The position numbers and the translations under genes are program-made. From the NCBI RefSeq assembly GCF_040681875.1, contig NZ_JBFAZP010000006.1:558001-622000 (forward strand): DNA of 64,000 nucleotides, written 5' to 3'. How positions within the stretch are numbered: position 1 is the stretch's first letter; each line of letters begins with the position of its first letter. Below, piece by piece: positions 39,701-47,520 of the stretch. Source of the DNA: Longispora sp040681875. GTDB lineage: Bacteria > Actinomycetota > Actinomycetes > Mycobacteriales > Micromonosporaceae. The notes under the pieces were generated by a model. That model saw only the letters and a program-made list of their open reading frames with translations, was not told the origin of the DNA and did no database searches.

Positions 39701-41052
39701 TAGAGCATCCCGAGGTAGCGCTGGCGTTCGTAGGGGGTGACCTGTCGTCGGTACTCCTCCCACTCCGCCCGCTTGTTGGCGAGGAAGAAGTCGAACACGT
39801 GCTCGCCGAGGGTCTCGGCGACGAACTCCGAACCGGCCATGACCTCGATGGCCTCGGCCAGGTTCTGCGGCAGCGCAGCGTAGCCCATGGCGCGACGCTC
39901 CGCGTCGGACAGGCCCCACACGTCGTCCTCGGCGCCCGGCGGGAGCTCGTAGCCCTCCTCGATGCCGCGCAGGCCGGCGGACAGCAGGACGGCGAAGGCG
40001 AGGTACGGGTTGCAGGCGGTGTCGGGCGAGCGGATCTCGACCCGCGCCGAGTTGGGCTTGCCGTACGCGGGCACCCGGACCAGCGCGGACCGGTTGGAGT
40101 GGCCCCAGCAGACATAGGCGGGCGACTCGGTGATCCGGTTCTCCACGTGCTGCGGGAACAGCCGCTTGTACGAGTTGACCCACTGGTTCGTCACGGCGGT
40201 GAACTCGCGCGCGTGCACGAGCAGCCCGGCGATGAAGGAGCGCGCCGTCTTGGACAGCTTCATCGGGTCGGACGGGTCGTGGAAGACGTTGCGCTCGCCC
40301 TCGAACAGCGACAGGTGGGTGTGCATGCCGCTGCCGGGCTGGTCGCTGAACGGCTTCGGCATGAACGAGGCGTGCACGCCCTGGCCGAGCGCGACCTCCT
40401 TCACCACGTGCCGGAACGTCATCACGTTGTCGGCGGTGGTCAGCGCGTCCGCGTACCGCAGGTCGATCTCCTGCTGGCCGGGGGCGACCTCGTGGTGGCT
40501 GAACTCGACGGAGATGCCGATCCGTTCCAGCGCGAGCACGGCCTGGCGGCGGAAGTCGCGGGCGGCGGCGTGGGTGGTGTTGTCGAAGTACCCGCCGGCG
40601 TCGACGGGGCTCGGGGCCGAGCCGTCGTCGGGCAGGTCGTTGAACAGGAAGAACTCGATCTCGGGGTGGGTGTAGAAGGTGAAGCCCTTCTCCGCGGCCC
40701 GCGACAGCACCCGGCGGAGCACGTGCCGGGGGTCGGCCCAGGACGGGGAGCCGTCGGGCATCAGGATGTCGCAGAACATCCGGGCGCTCTCGCCGGACGC
40801 GCCGCCCTCGAAGGGGAAGACCTGGAAGGTGGTGGGATCGGGCATGGCGACCATGTCCGACTCGTACACCCGGGCGAAGCCCTCGATCGCGGAGCCGTCG
40901 AACCCGATGCCCTCCTCGAACGCGGCCTCCAGCTCGGCCGGCGCGACGGACACGCTCTTGAGTGTGCCGAGCACATCCGTGAACCACAATCGGACAAACC
41001 GGATATCACGTTCTTCCAGCGTTCGCAGCACGAACTGCTGTTGCCGATCCAC
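39700..41052 (-). CDS. glnA2: GlnA2-type glutamine synthetase homolog, not adenylylatable
   Basis: The 450-residue protein is a type I GS-fold enzyme: FDGSAIEGF, EIEFFLF, NQWVNSYKRLFP and SNRSALVRVPAY are intact. The adenylylation loop reads EDDVWGLSDAERR, with no tyrosine, so GlnE cannot regulate it. In Streptomyces coelicolor the corresponding GlnA2 acts as a gamma-glutamylpolyamine synthetase, and this gene may do the same or retain weak GS activity. GTG 41052 has GAGGGG 7 nt upstream. It is coupled to the downstream kinase-like gene. Confidence 0.9.
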   Translation of the reverse strand: MDRQQQFVLRTLEERDIRFVRLWFTDVLGTLKSVSVAPAELEAAFEEGIGFDGSAIEGFARVYESDMVAMPDPTTFQVFPFEGGASGESARMFCDILMPDGSPSWADPRHVLRRVLSRAAEKGFTFYTHPEIEFFLFNDLPDDGSAPSPVDAGGYFDNTTHAAARDFRRQAVLALERIGISVEFSHHEVAPGQQEIDLRYADALTTADNVMTFRHVVKEVALGQGVHASFMPKPFSDQPGSGMHTHLSLFEGERNVFHDPSDPMKLSKTARSFIAGLLVHAREFTAVTNQWVNSYKRLFPQHVENRITESPAYVCWGHSNRSALVRVPAYGKPNSARVEIRSPDTACNPYLAFAVLLSAGLRGIEEGYELPPGAEDDVWGLSDAERRAMGYAALPQNLAEAIEVMAGSEFVAETLGEHVFDFFLANKRAEWEEYRRQVTPYERQRYLGML

Positions 41053-41115
41053 CGTTACGCCCCCTCAGATGACCTGTCAGGACTACCGTACGGCCTCGGG
41101 GGCAAGATAGGAGCC

Positions 41116-42834
41116 ATGCCGACACTGCGCCTCGCTCTCGCCCAGGTGAACACCACTGTCGGGGACGTCCCCGGCAACGCCGCACTGATCCGCGACTGGA
41201 CGCTGCGCGCCCAGGAGGCGGGCGCCCAGATCGTGGCGTTCCCCGAGATGACCCTCACCGGATATCCGGTGGAGGACCTGACGTTCCGGGAGAGTTTCGT
41301 CGCCGCCTCCCGGGCCGCCGTGGACCAGCTCGCCACCGAGCTCCCGCCCGAGCTGGCCGTCATCGTCGGCTACCTCGACGCCGACGGCCCCGCCCGGACC
41401 GGCTCGGACTCCGCCCGCGACCGGGGCCCCCGCGACGCGCTCGCGCTCCTGCACGGCGGCCGGGTCGCCGCCCGCTACTTCAAGCACCACCTGCCCAACT
41501 ACGGCGTGTTCGACGAGGACCGGTACTTCGTGCCCGGCGACACGCTGACCGTGGTGCGGATCAACGGCGTGGACGTCGCGATGACCGTGTGCGAGGACAT
41601 CTGGCAGCCGGGCGGCCCGTTCGCGGTGGCCGGGCGCGCGGAGGTGGGCCTGGTGGTGAACATCAACGCGTCGCCGTACGAGCTGAACAAGGACGACGTG
41701 CGGCTGCCGCTCGTGGCCCGCCGGGCGCGCGAGGCCAACGCCGCCGTCGCGTACGTGAACCTGGTCGGCGGCCAGGACGAGCTGGTCTTCGACGGGGACT
41801 CCCTGGTCGTGTCGGCCGACGGCGAGCTGCTGGCGCGCGGCGGGCAGTTCACCGAGGAGCTGCTCGTGGTGGACCTGCACCTGCCGCCGGCCACCTCCGA
41901 CGACACCGGCGACTTCGGCGAGATGCTCGTCGCGCGCACCGCCCTGCCGGCGCTGCCCGAGCTGACCGGCGCGGCCGTCGCGCCCCGGGTCGAGCCCCGG
42001 CTCGGCGACGAGGCCGAGGTGTGGGGCGCGCTGGTGACGGGCCTGCGCGACTACGTCCGCAAGAACGGGTTCCGCTCCGTGATCCTCGCGGTGTCCGGCG
42101 GGATCGACTCGGCCGTGGTCGCCGCGATCGCCGTGGACGCGGTCGGCGGGGACAACGTCTACGGCGTGGCGATGCCCAGCGGCTACTCCAGCGAGCACTC
42201 CCTCGACGACGCGGAGGAGCTGGCCAAGCTCGGCGGGTTCCACTTCAGCGTGCAGCCCATCGCGCCGATGTTCGACGCGTTCATGGCCAACATGACGCTC
42301 AGCGGGCTGGCGGCGGAGAACCTCCAGGCCCGCATCCGGGGCATGGTCTCGATGAGCCTGTCCAACCAGCACGGCCACCTGGTGCTGTCCACGGGCAACA
42401 AGAGCGAACTCTCCGTCGGGTACGCCACGCTCTACGGCGACATGGCCGGCGGCTTCAACCCGCTGAAGGACGTGCCGAAGACGCTGGTCTGGAAGCTGGC
42501 CCGGTGGCGCAACACGGTCTCGCCGCTGATCCCGGAGAACTCGATCTCCAAGCCGCCGAGCGCCGAACTGCGCCCCGACCAGCTCGACACGGACTCCCTG
42601 CCGCCGTACGAGATCCTCGACCCGCTGCTGCACGGGTACATCGACCTCGACATGGGCAGCGCCGCGCTGAAGGCTGCCGGGCACGATCCGGCGCTCGTGG
42701 ACCGGGTGCTGCGGATGGTCGACATCGCCGAGTACAAGCGGCGGCAGTCCGCGCCCGGCACGAAGATCTCGATCAAGGCGTTCGGGCGGGACCGCCGGCT
42801 GCCGATGACGAACCGGTTCCGCGAAGGCCTGTAA
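41116..42834 (+). CDS. nadE: Glutamine-dependent NAD+ synthetase
   Basis: NadE amidates nicotinate adenine dinucleotide to NAD+, using ammonia from glutamine. The 572-residue product has an N-terminal nitrilase-fold glutaminase (Glu44 in FPEMTLTGYP, Lys123 in KHHLPNYGVF, Cys159 in MTVCEDIW) and a C-terminal ATP-pyrophosphatase domain with SGGIDSAVVAAIAVDA. ATG 41116 has CAAGAT 7 nt upstream and an AGGAG too close (2 nt) to act normally, so the start may be leaderless. It is divergent from glnA2. Confidence 0.95.
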   Translation: MPTLRLALAQVNTTVGDVPGNAALIRDWTLRAQEAGAQIVAFPEMTLTGYPVEDLTFRESFVAASRAAVDQLATELPPELAVIVGYLDADGPARTGSDSARDRGPRDALALLHGGRVAARYFKHHLPNYGVFDEDRYFVPGDTLTVVRINGVDVAMTVCEDIWQPGGPFAVAGRAEVGLVVNINASPYELNKDDVRLPLVARRAREANAAVAYVNLVGGQDELVFDGDSLVVSADGELLARGGQFTEELLVVDLHLPPATSDDTGDFGEMLVARTALPALPELTGAAVAPRVEPRLGDEAEVWGALVTGLRDYVRKNGFRSVILAVSGGIDSAVVAAIAVDAVGGDNVYGVAMPSGYSSEHSLDDAEELAKLGGFHFSVQPIAPMFDAFMANMTLSGLAAENLQARIRGMVSMSLSNQHGHLVLSTGNKSELSVGYATLYGDMAGGFNPLKDVPKTLVWKLARWRNTVSPLIPENSISKPPSAELRPDQLDTDSLPPYEILDPLLHGYIDLDMGSAALKAAGHDPALVDRVLRMVDIAEYKRRQSAPGTKISIKAFGRDRRLPMTNRFREGL

Positions 42835-42865
42835 TCACCGGCCCTCCCGCGACACATACCGGAGC

Positions 42866-43369
42866 ATGAGGGAACCCAACGAGGCCTGGTTCCGCGCCGT
42901 GTACGCCGAGTGCTACCCGGCCGTGGTGCGCTACGGCCTGCGCCGGCTCGGCGCGTCCGGTCCCGCCGAGGAGCTCGCCCAGGAGGTCTTCCTGACCGCC
43001 TGGCGACGCAGGCACGACGTCCCCGACCACGAACTCCCGTGGCTGTACGGGGTCGCGCGTCGCCTGCTGGCCAACGAGTGGCGGCGGACCCGCCCGACGT
43101 TCGTGGAGCTCGTCGAGACCCCGGCCCCGGCCGGCGGGGTCGACGAGCTGCTCGACGTCCGCGCCGCGCTGGCCACGCTCTCCGAGGACGACCGGGAGCT
43201 GCTGCGCCTGGTCGGCTGGGAGCAGCTGTCGGTCAGCGAGGCGGCGGCGGTGCTGGGCTGCAACCGGGCGGTGTGCGCCGTCCGGCTGCACCGGGCGCGC
43301 AAGCGGCTGACCGCCGCCCTGGACCGGGCCGTTCCCGCCCCTGCGAAGCGAACGGGAGCACTGCTGTGA
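42866..43369 (+). CDS. ECF-type RNA polymerase sigma factor
   Basis: This 167-residue sigma-70 family protein has region 2 (AEELAQEVFLTAWRRRHDVP, with LPWLYGVARRLLANEWRR) and region 4 (LRLVGWEQLSVSEAAAVLGC, HRARKRL). It lacks the extra C-terminal domain of SigJ types. It overlaps the next gene as GTGA, whose product has a single membrane helix and probably acts as its cognate regulator or effector. The regulon is unknown; an own promoter could not be identified. Confidence 0.92.
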   Translation: MREPNEAWFRAVYAECYPAVVRYGLRRLGASGPAEELAQEVFLTAWRRRHDVPDHELPWLYGVARRLLANEWRRTRPTFVELVETPAPAGGVDELLDVRAALATLSEDDRELLRLVGWEQLSVSEAAAVLGCNRAVCAVRLHRARKRLTAALDRAVPAPAKRTGALL

Positions 43370-44277
43370 ACAGAGACGTCCAACGGGTCCGGGACCTGCT
43401 CGGACCCGCCGATCCCGCGCTGTCGGCGCCGGTCGGGCCCGGTGACCCGACCGGGCTGTGCCTGGAGACCGAACACGACATCACCCCGGAGGGCCGCGCG
43501 CCCGTGCCGCGGCCCCGGCGGGCACCGAGGCTGGCGCTGGCCGGCACGTTCGCGGCGGTGCTGGCCGTGGCCGGGGCGGTGGCGGTCGTCACCCAGCTCG
43601 GCGGCGCCCCCGCCGCGCCCACGGCGGCGCCCGGCCCCGGGGCGGTCTGTCTGGCCGCGCTGGCCGACGGGATCAGCCCGTCGACGGCCGACGACCAGAC
43701 CGGGCGGTACAAGCACGTGCGGATCACCCAGTACGGCCGGCCGTCGGTCGAGGTCACGGGGCAGGAGCCGTGGAAGGTGACGGTCGCCGACCAGTGGACC
43801 GCGCCCGACGGCTCGGGGCGGGTCGCGTTCGTCGGCGGCAACGCGATCGACCTACCGGCTGTACCCGGCGGGTCGGTGTCCGACGGGATCACGTACACCC
43901 GGAGCAGGACCGCGCTCGACGAGGTGGACAACCTGGGCCGGGCCGCCTCGCACCTCGACCGGATGGCCCGGAAGGCGATGCTGCACCGGCTCGCCGACAC
44001 CCCCGGGGTGCGGTGTATGGGCGAGATGTCCGATCCCTCGGGCCGGACCGGGATCGCCGTCACCGCGTTCGCCGACCAGCTCGGCCCGAACGCCACGGCG
44101 CTGCCCGGCGGGGTCGACTGCAAGCCGCAGCACCTGTCCTGCCAGACGACCCTGATCTTCGACCCGCGGACCGGTGAGCTGCTGGCCCAGCTGACCCCGA
44201 CCCCGGGCGACCCCGCGAAGACGGCCTACACGATGTACTCCGACCGCAGCCGGACGGACGTCCTCGGCCAGCTGTGA
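43366..44277 (+). CDS. CU044_5270 family membrane-anchored protein
   Basis: The 303-residue protein has a cytosolic N-terminus (about 1-50), one transmembrane helix (LALAGTFAAVLAVAGAVAVV) and a large extracytoplasmic domain with paired cysteines and blocks such as YKHVRITQYGRP. It is the CU044_5270 type often found immediately after an ECF sigma gene, in the position of an anti-sigma factor, though a zinc ASD motif is absent. GTG 43366 overlaps the sigma stop (GTGA) and has GGGAG 7 nt upstream. Confidence 0.82.
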   Translation: MNRDVQRVRDLLGPADPALSAPVGPGDPTGLCLETEHDITPEGRAPVPRPRRAPRLALAGTFAAVLAVAGAVAVVTQLGGAPAAPTAAPGPGAVCLAALADGISPSTADDQTGRYKHVRITQYGRPSVEVTGQEPWKVTVADQWTAPDGSGRVAFVGGNAIDLPAVPGGSVSDGITYTRSRTALDEVDNLGRAASHLDRMARKAMLHRLADTPGVRCMGEMSDPSGRTGIAVTAFADQLGPNATALPGGVDCKPQHLSCQTTLIFDPRTGELLAQLTPTPGDPAKTAYTMYSDRSRTDVLGQL

Positions 44278-44282
44278 GATTG

Positions 44283-44319
44283 TCCACCCGACCCTGCCGG
44301 AAGGGCCGGGTCGGGTGGG
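44283..44319 (+). terminator. Hairpin downstream of the sigma-factor operon
   Basis: CCACCCGACCC pairs with GGGTCGGGTGG across a loop that itself contains a CCGGAAGG turn, just after the stop codon. Confidence 0.7.
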
Positions 44320-44387
44320 ACCATCGGTCGTAGAACCTCTCAACACCCGGGGACCCGCGAGGGCCTCGAGGGACAAGGAGACCGATC

Positions 44388-45206
44388 ATGTCTTTGTATG
44401 GCGGCCCGGCCACCAAGCGCATCCGTACCCGCGATCTCCAGCTCGCGAAGGACAACGGCGAGCGCTGGGCGATGCTGACGAGCTACGACCAGTACACGGC
44501 GGGGATCTTCGACGCGGCCGGCATCCCGGTCCTGCTCGTCGGCGACTCCGCGTCCAACAACGTCTTCGGCCACTCCACGACCCTGCCCGTGACCGTGGAC
44601 GAACTGATCCCGCTCACCCGCGCCGTCGTCACCGCCACCCAGCGCGCGCTCGTCGTGGCGGACCTGCCGTTCGGCTCCTACGAGCTCAACGCGGAGCAGG
44701 CGTTCCACACCTCCGTGCGGTTCATGAAGGAGGCCGGGGCGCACGCGGTGAAGCTCGAGGGCGGCCGCAAGCGCGCCGAGCAGATCCGGACCCTGGTCGA
44801 CGCGGGGATCCCGGTGATGGCGCACATCGGTTTCACCCCCCAGAGCGAACACACCATGGGCGGGTACCGGGTGCAGGGCCGCGGTGACGCCGGTGCCGAC
44901 ATCCTCGCCGACGCGCACGCGGTCCAGGAGGCCGGCGCGTTCGCCGTGGTGATGGAGATGGTGCCCGGCGACGTGGCCGCGCGGGTGACCAAGGAGCTGA
45001 CCATCCCGACGGTCGGCATCGGCGCGGGCGCGGACTGCGACGCGCAGGTGCTGGTCTGGCAGGACCTGGTCGGCCTGCGCACCGGCCCGATGCCGCGGTT
45101 CGTGAAGCGGTACGCGGACATGGCCGGCGTGCTGGAGAACGCGGCGAAGACCTACGCCGACGAGGTCCGCGGCGGCCAGTTCCCCACGATCGACCACACC
45201 TTCTAG
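44388..45206 (+). CDS. panB: 3-methyl-2-oxobutanoate hydroxymethyltransferase
   Basis: PanB makes ketopantoate from 2-oxoisovalerate and methylene-tetrahydrofolate, the first committed step of pantothenate synthesis. The 272-residue TIM-barrel product shows MLTSYDQYTAGIFDAAGI, VGDSASNNVFGHSTTLPVT (metal-binding Asp), VKLEGGRKRA and GIGAGADCDAQVLVWQD. ATG 44388 has AAGGAG 7 nt upstream. It marks the right edge of the segment colinear with the mycobacterial Rv2207-Rv2225 region. Its stop codon is the first triplet of a dispersed structured repeat. Confidence 0.96.
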   Translation: MSLYGGPATKRIRTRDLQLAKDNGERWAMLTSYDQYTAGIFDAAGIPVLLVGDSASNNVFGHSTTLPVTVDELIPLTRAVVTATQRALVVADLPFGSYELNAEQAFHTSVRFMKEAGAHAVKLEGGRKRAEQIRTLVDAGIPVMAHIGFTPQSEHTMGGYRVQGRGDAGADILADAHAVQEAGAFAVVMEMVPGDVAARVTKELTIPTVGIGAGADCDAQVLVWQDLVGLRTGPMPRFVKRYADMAGVLENAAKTYADEVRGGQFPTIDHTF

Positions 45207-45330
45207 TGGGTGGGGCCCGCTGAGGGCGACGATGCGCGCGTTGTCGGAGGCCCCGCATACAACACCGGTATGCGGAACCTCCTCCGCCTTCGCCTCCCCG
45301 CCCTCAGCGGGCCAAGACGTCAGATCAAGA
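45204..45330 (+). repeat. Dispersed structured repeat, copy A
   Basis: The element begins at the panB stop (TAGTGGGTGGGGCCCGC) and ends AAGACGTCAGATCAAGA. Outer arms GGCCCGCTGAGGGC / GCCCTCAGCGGGCC are perfectly complementary (14 bp), and an inner hairpin is formed by CCGCATAC / GTATGCGG. The copies at 62829 and 22087 share both ends. Confidence 0.9.
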
Positions 45331-45358
45331 GCCTTTACCCGTGGGTAGGATGGCGCGC

Positions 45359-46012
45359 ATGGACCTGCCTGACGTTTCCGCACTGACCGTCGCCATCCTC
45401 GGCGGTACCGGCGAGCAGGGCCGGGGCCTCGCGGTCCGCCTGGTGAGGGCCGGCCAGCGGGTGCTGATCGGTTCCCGGACCGCCGAGCGCGGCCGGGCCG
45501 CCGGGGCGGAGATCGGCGCGGAGGGCGGGGACAACGCCACCGTCGCGGCGGCCGCCGACGTCGTGATCGTGGCCGTGCCGTGGGCCGGGCACGGCGAGCT
45601 GCTGGCGTCGCTGCGCGCCGAGCTGGCCGGCAGGATCGTGGTCGACTGCGTGAACCCGCTGGGCTTCGACAAGCAGGGCCCGTACGCGCTCGCCGTCGAG
45701 GAGGGCAGTGCCGCCCAGCAGGCCGCCGCGCTGCTCCCCGACTCCCGGGTGACGGCCGCGTTCCACCACGTCAGCGCGCCGCTGCTGCTGGACCCGGAGG
45801 TCGCCAGCATCGACATCGACGTGCTGGTGCTCGGGGACGACCGGGAGGCCGCCGCCGTCGTGCAGGCGCTCGCGGCGCGGATCCCGGGAATGCGCGGGAT
45901 CTGGGCGGGCCGGTTGCGCAACGCGCACCAGGTGGAGGCGTTGACCGCGAACCTGATCGCGATCAACAAGCGGTACAAGGCGCACGCCGGGATCCGCGTC
46001 ACCGATGTCTGA
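45359..46012 (+). CDS. npdG: NADPH-dependent F420 reductase-like protein
   Basis: This 217-residue Rossmann protein transfers hydride between NADP and coenzyme F420. Features are ILGGTGEQGRGLAVRLVRAG, GSRTAERG (NADP 2'-phosphate site), VNPLGFDKQGPYAL and FHHVSAPLLLD. Other F420 genes are not in the window, but the LLM oxidoreductase at 14770 could be an F420 user. ATG 45359 is chosen because TAGGAT stands 7 nt upstream; the GTG at 45341 would precede that element. The following gene overlaps it. Confidence 0.88.
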   Translation: MDLPDVSALTVAILGGTGEQGRGLAVRLVRAGQRVLIGSRTAERGRAAGAEIGAEGGDNATVAAAADVVIVAVPWAGHGELLASLRAELAGRIVVDCVNPLGFDKQGPYALAVEEGSAAQQAAALLPDSRVTAAFHHVSAPLLLDPEVASIDIDVLVLGDDREAAAVVQALAARIPGMRGIWAGRLRNAHQVEALTANLIAINKRYKAHAGIRVTDV

Positions 46013-46799
46013 CCCGGGCCCGGGCCGGCACGCGGGCGACCCGCCGTTCCCGGCCCCGCCCGCCGACCACCCGGCCGAAGCGCGCCGGTTCGACGGCGCC
46101 GCCGGCCCGCTCCGGGTCGTCTCGCTCGTCCCGTCGCTGACCGAGGCCGTCGCCGCCACCGCGCCCGCGACCCTGGTCGGCGCCACCGACTGGTGCACCC
46201 ACCCGGCCGACCTGGACGTGACCCGGATCGGCGGCACCAAGTGGCCCGACGTCGCCGCCGTCATCGCGCTGGAGCCGGATCTGGTGCTCGCCAACCAGGA
46301 GGAGAACCGCGAGGAGGACGTGCTCGCGCTGCGCGCCGCCGGCCTGCGGGTACACGTCACCTATCCGCGCACGGTGCCCGATGCCCTCGACGCGCTCGCC
46401 GACATCTGCGTCCTGCTCGACAGTCCGGATCCGGAATGGCTGCGCACGGCACGCGCGGCGTGGGACTTCTCCCCGCCGCCCGCGCGCCGGGTCGCGGTGC
46501 CGATCTGGAGGAAGCCGTGGATGTGGGTCGGAGACGACACCTTCGCGGCCGACGTACTCGCCAGACTCGGTTTCCCGACGGTCCATTCCGGGCGGTACCC
46601 GAAAAAGTCGGTGAAGGAAACAACCGCCCTGGAACCGGACATCATTGTCTTTCCCGACGAGCCCTACGCTTTTCATCCGGGCGACGGCCCGGAGGCCTTT
46701 CCTGAGTTTCGCGCCGCGTTTGTCTCCGGCCGCCATCTGACCTGGTATGGCCCCTCTCTCGCCGAGGCGCCAACCGTTCTGACAGACCAACTGGGCTGA
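46005..46799 (+). CDS. BtuF/TroA-like helical-backbone substrate-binding protein
   Basis: The 264-residue protein has the class III periplasmic-binding-protein fold: RVVSLVPSLTEAVAATAP, LVGATDWCTHPADL, GGTKWPDVAAVIALEPDLVLAN. There is no signal peptide or lipobox, so unlike transporter components it is apparently cytosolic. Cobalamin or a metal-chelate ligand is plausible, given cob genes at the left of the window, but no ABC genes adjoin. It overlaps npdG by 8 nt. The C-terminal third is less GC-rich than its neighbours. Confidence 0.8.
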   Translation: MSDPGPGRHAGDPPFPAPPADHPAEARRFDGAAGPLRVVSLVPSLTEAVAATAPATLVGATDWCTHPADLDVTRIGGTKWPDVAAVIALEPDLVLANQEENREEDVLALRAAGLRVHVTYPRTVPDALDALADICVLLDSPDPEWLRTARAAWDFSPPPARRVAVPIWRKPWMWVGDDTFAADVLARLGFPTVHSGRYPKKSVKETTALEPDIIVFPDEPYAFHPGDGPEAFPEFRAAFVSGRHLTWYGPSLAEAPTVLTDQLG

Positions 46800-46839
46800 A
46801 TGGGTTATTGCCCTTTGGTGTTACCGATGTCACCCTTCC

Positions 46840-47520
46840 GTGGTGCTGAATGTCGTTGAGGAGTACTGGAATCGGGCGCTCGGCCGGGACACCACCCCGG
46901 GCGTGCACCTCGTGGCCGACAGCAGGGGTGGACACGGGGTCTACGTGCTCGGCACCCCGGGCTGTGTCCGGGTCACGGTCCCCACGGAACAGCTCACCGA
47001 CGCCGTGATGGCCGTGCACGGGATCGGCCCGGAGTCGCTCCTGACGGCCGAGTTCTGGTCGGAGGTCTTCCCGCAGGCTTCCGTGCTCGGGCCCAGCCAG
47101 CACCACTACCTGACCAGCGCCGACCGGCTCCCCGAGCACTCGGCCATTCGCCGCCTCAACCCCGGTGACCACCTCGCGCTCGCCGAGCTGCGCTCCGCCT
47201 GCCCCGAGGAGGACTGGGAGGAGGGCGGCTTCGCCGACGAGCCGGGCGCGCTGTTCGGCGCGTTCGACGAGGGCAGGCTGCTCGCGGCGGCGAACCTGAC
47301 GAACTGGAACGGCCAGCCCACCGACGTCGGCCTGCTGACCCGGCCCGAGGCGCGCCGGCGGGGCCTGGCGACCCGGACGGCGGCGGCGGCCAGTTCGCAC
47401 GCGCTCCGGCTGCACGGGATCGCCCGGTTCCGGGCCCTGGTGGACAGCCCGGCGGCCATGCGGATCGCCCAGCGTCTCGGGTACACCCCGTACGGCCTGA
47501 ACGTCTACGTGCGCCTCTAG
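46840..47520 (+). CDS. GNAT family N-acetyltransferase
   Basis: The 226-residue protein has a C-terminal GNAT domain with the acetyl-CoA loop LLTRPEARRRGLATRTAAA and a terminal strand pair ending RLGYTPYGLNVYVRL. The N-terminal 90 residues (VVEEYWNRALGRD, HGIGPESLLTAEFWSEVF) form a second, GNAT-like or accessory domain seen in other actinobacterial enzymes. The substrate is unknown. GTG 46840 is the only good start. It overlaps the convergent RNB gene by 4 nt. Confidence 0.8.
   Translation: MVLNVVEEYWNRALGRDTTPGVHLVADSRGGHGVYVLGTPGCVRVTVPTEQLTDAVMAVHGIGPESLLTAEFWSEVFPQASVLGPSQHHYLTSADRLPEHSAIRRLNPGDHLALAELRSACPEEDWEEGGFADEPGALFGAFDEGRLLAAANLTNWNGQPTDVGLLTRPEARRRGLATRTAAAASSHALRLHGIARFRALVDSPAAMRIAQRLGYTPYGLNVYVRL

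Noticed and set aside
39068..40987. Fusion protein of kinase and an upstream arginine/proline-rich domain
   Set aside because: The upstream part is a shadow of glnA2; the kinase starts at the GTG overlapping the glnA2 stop.
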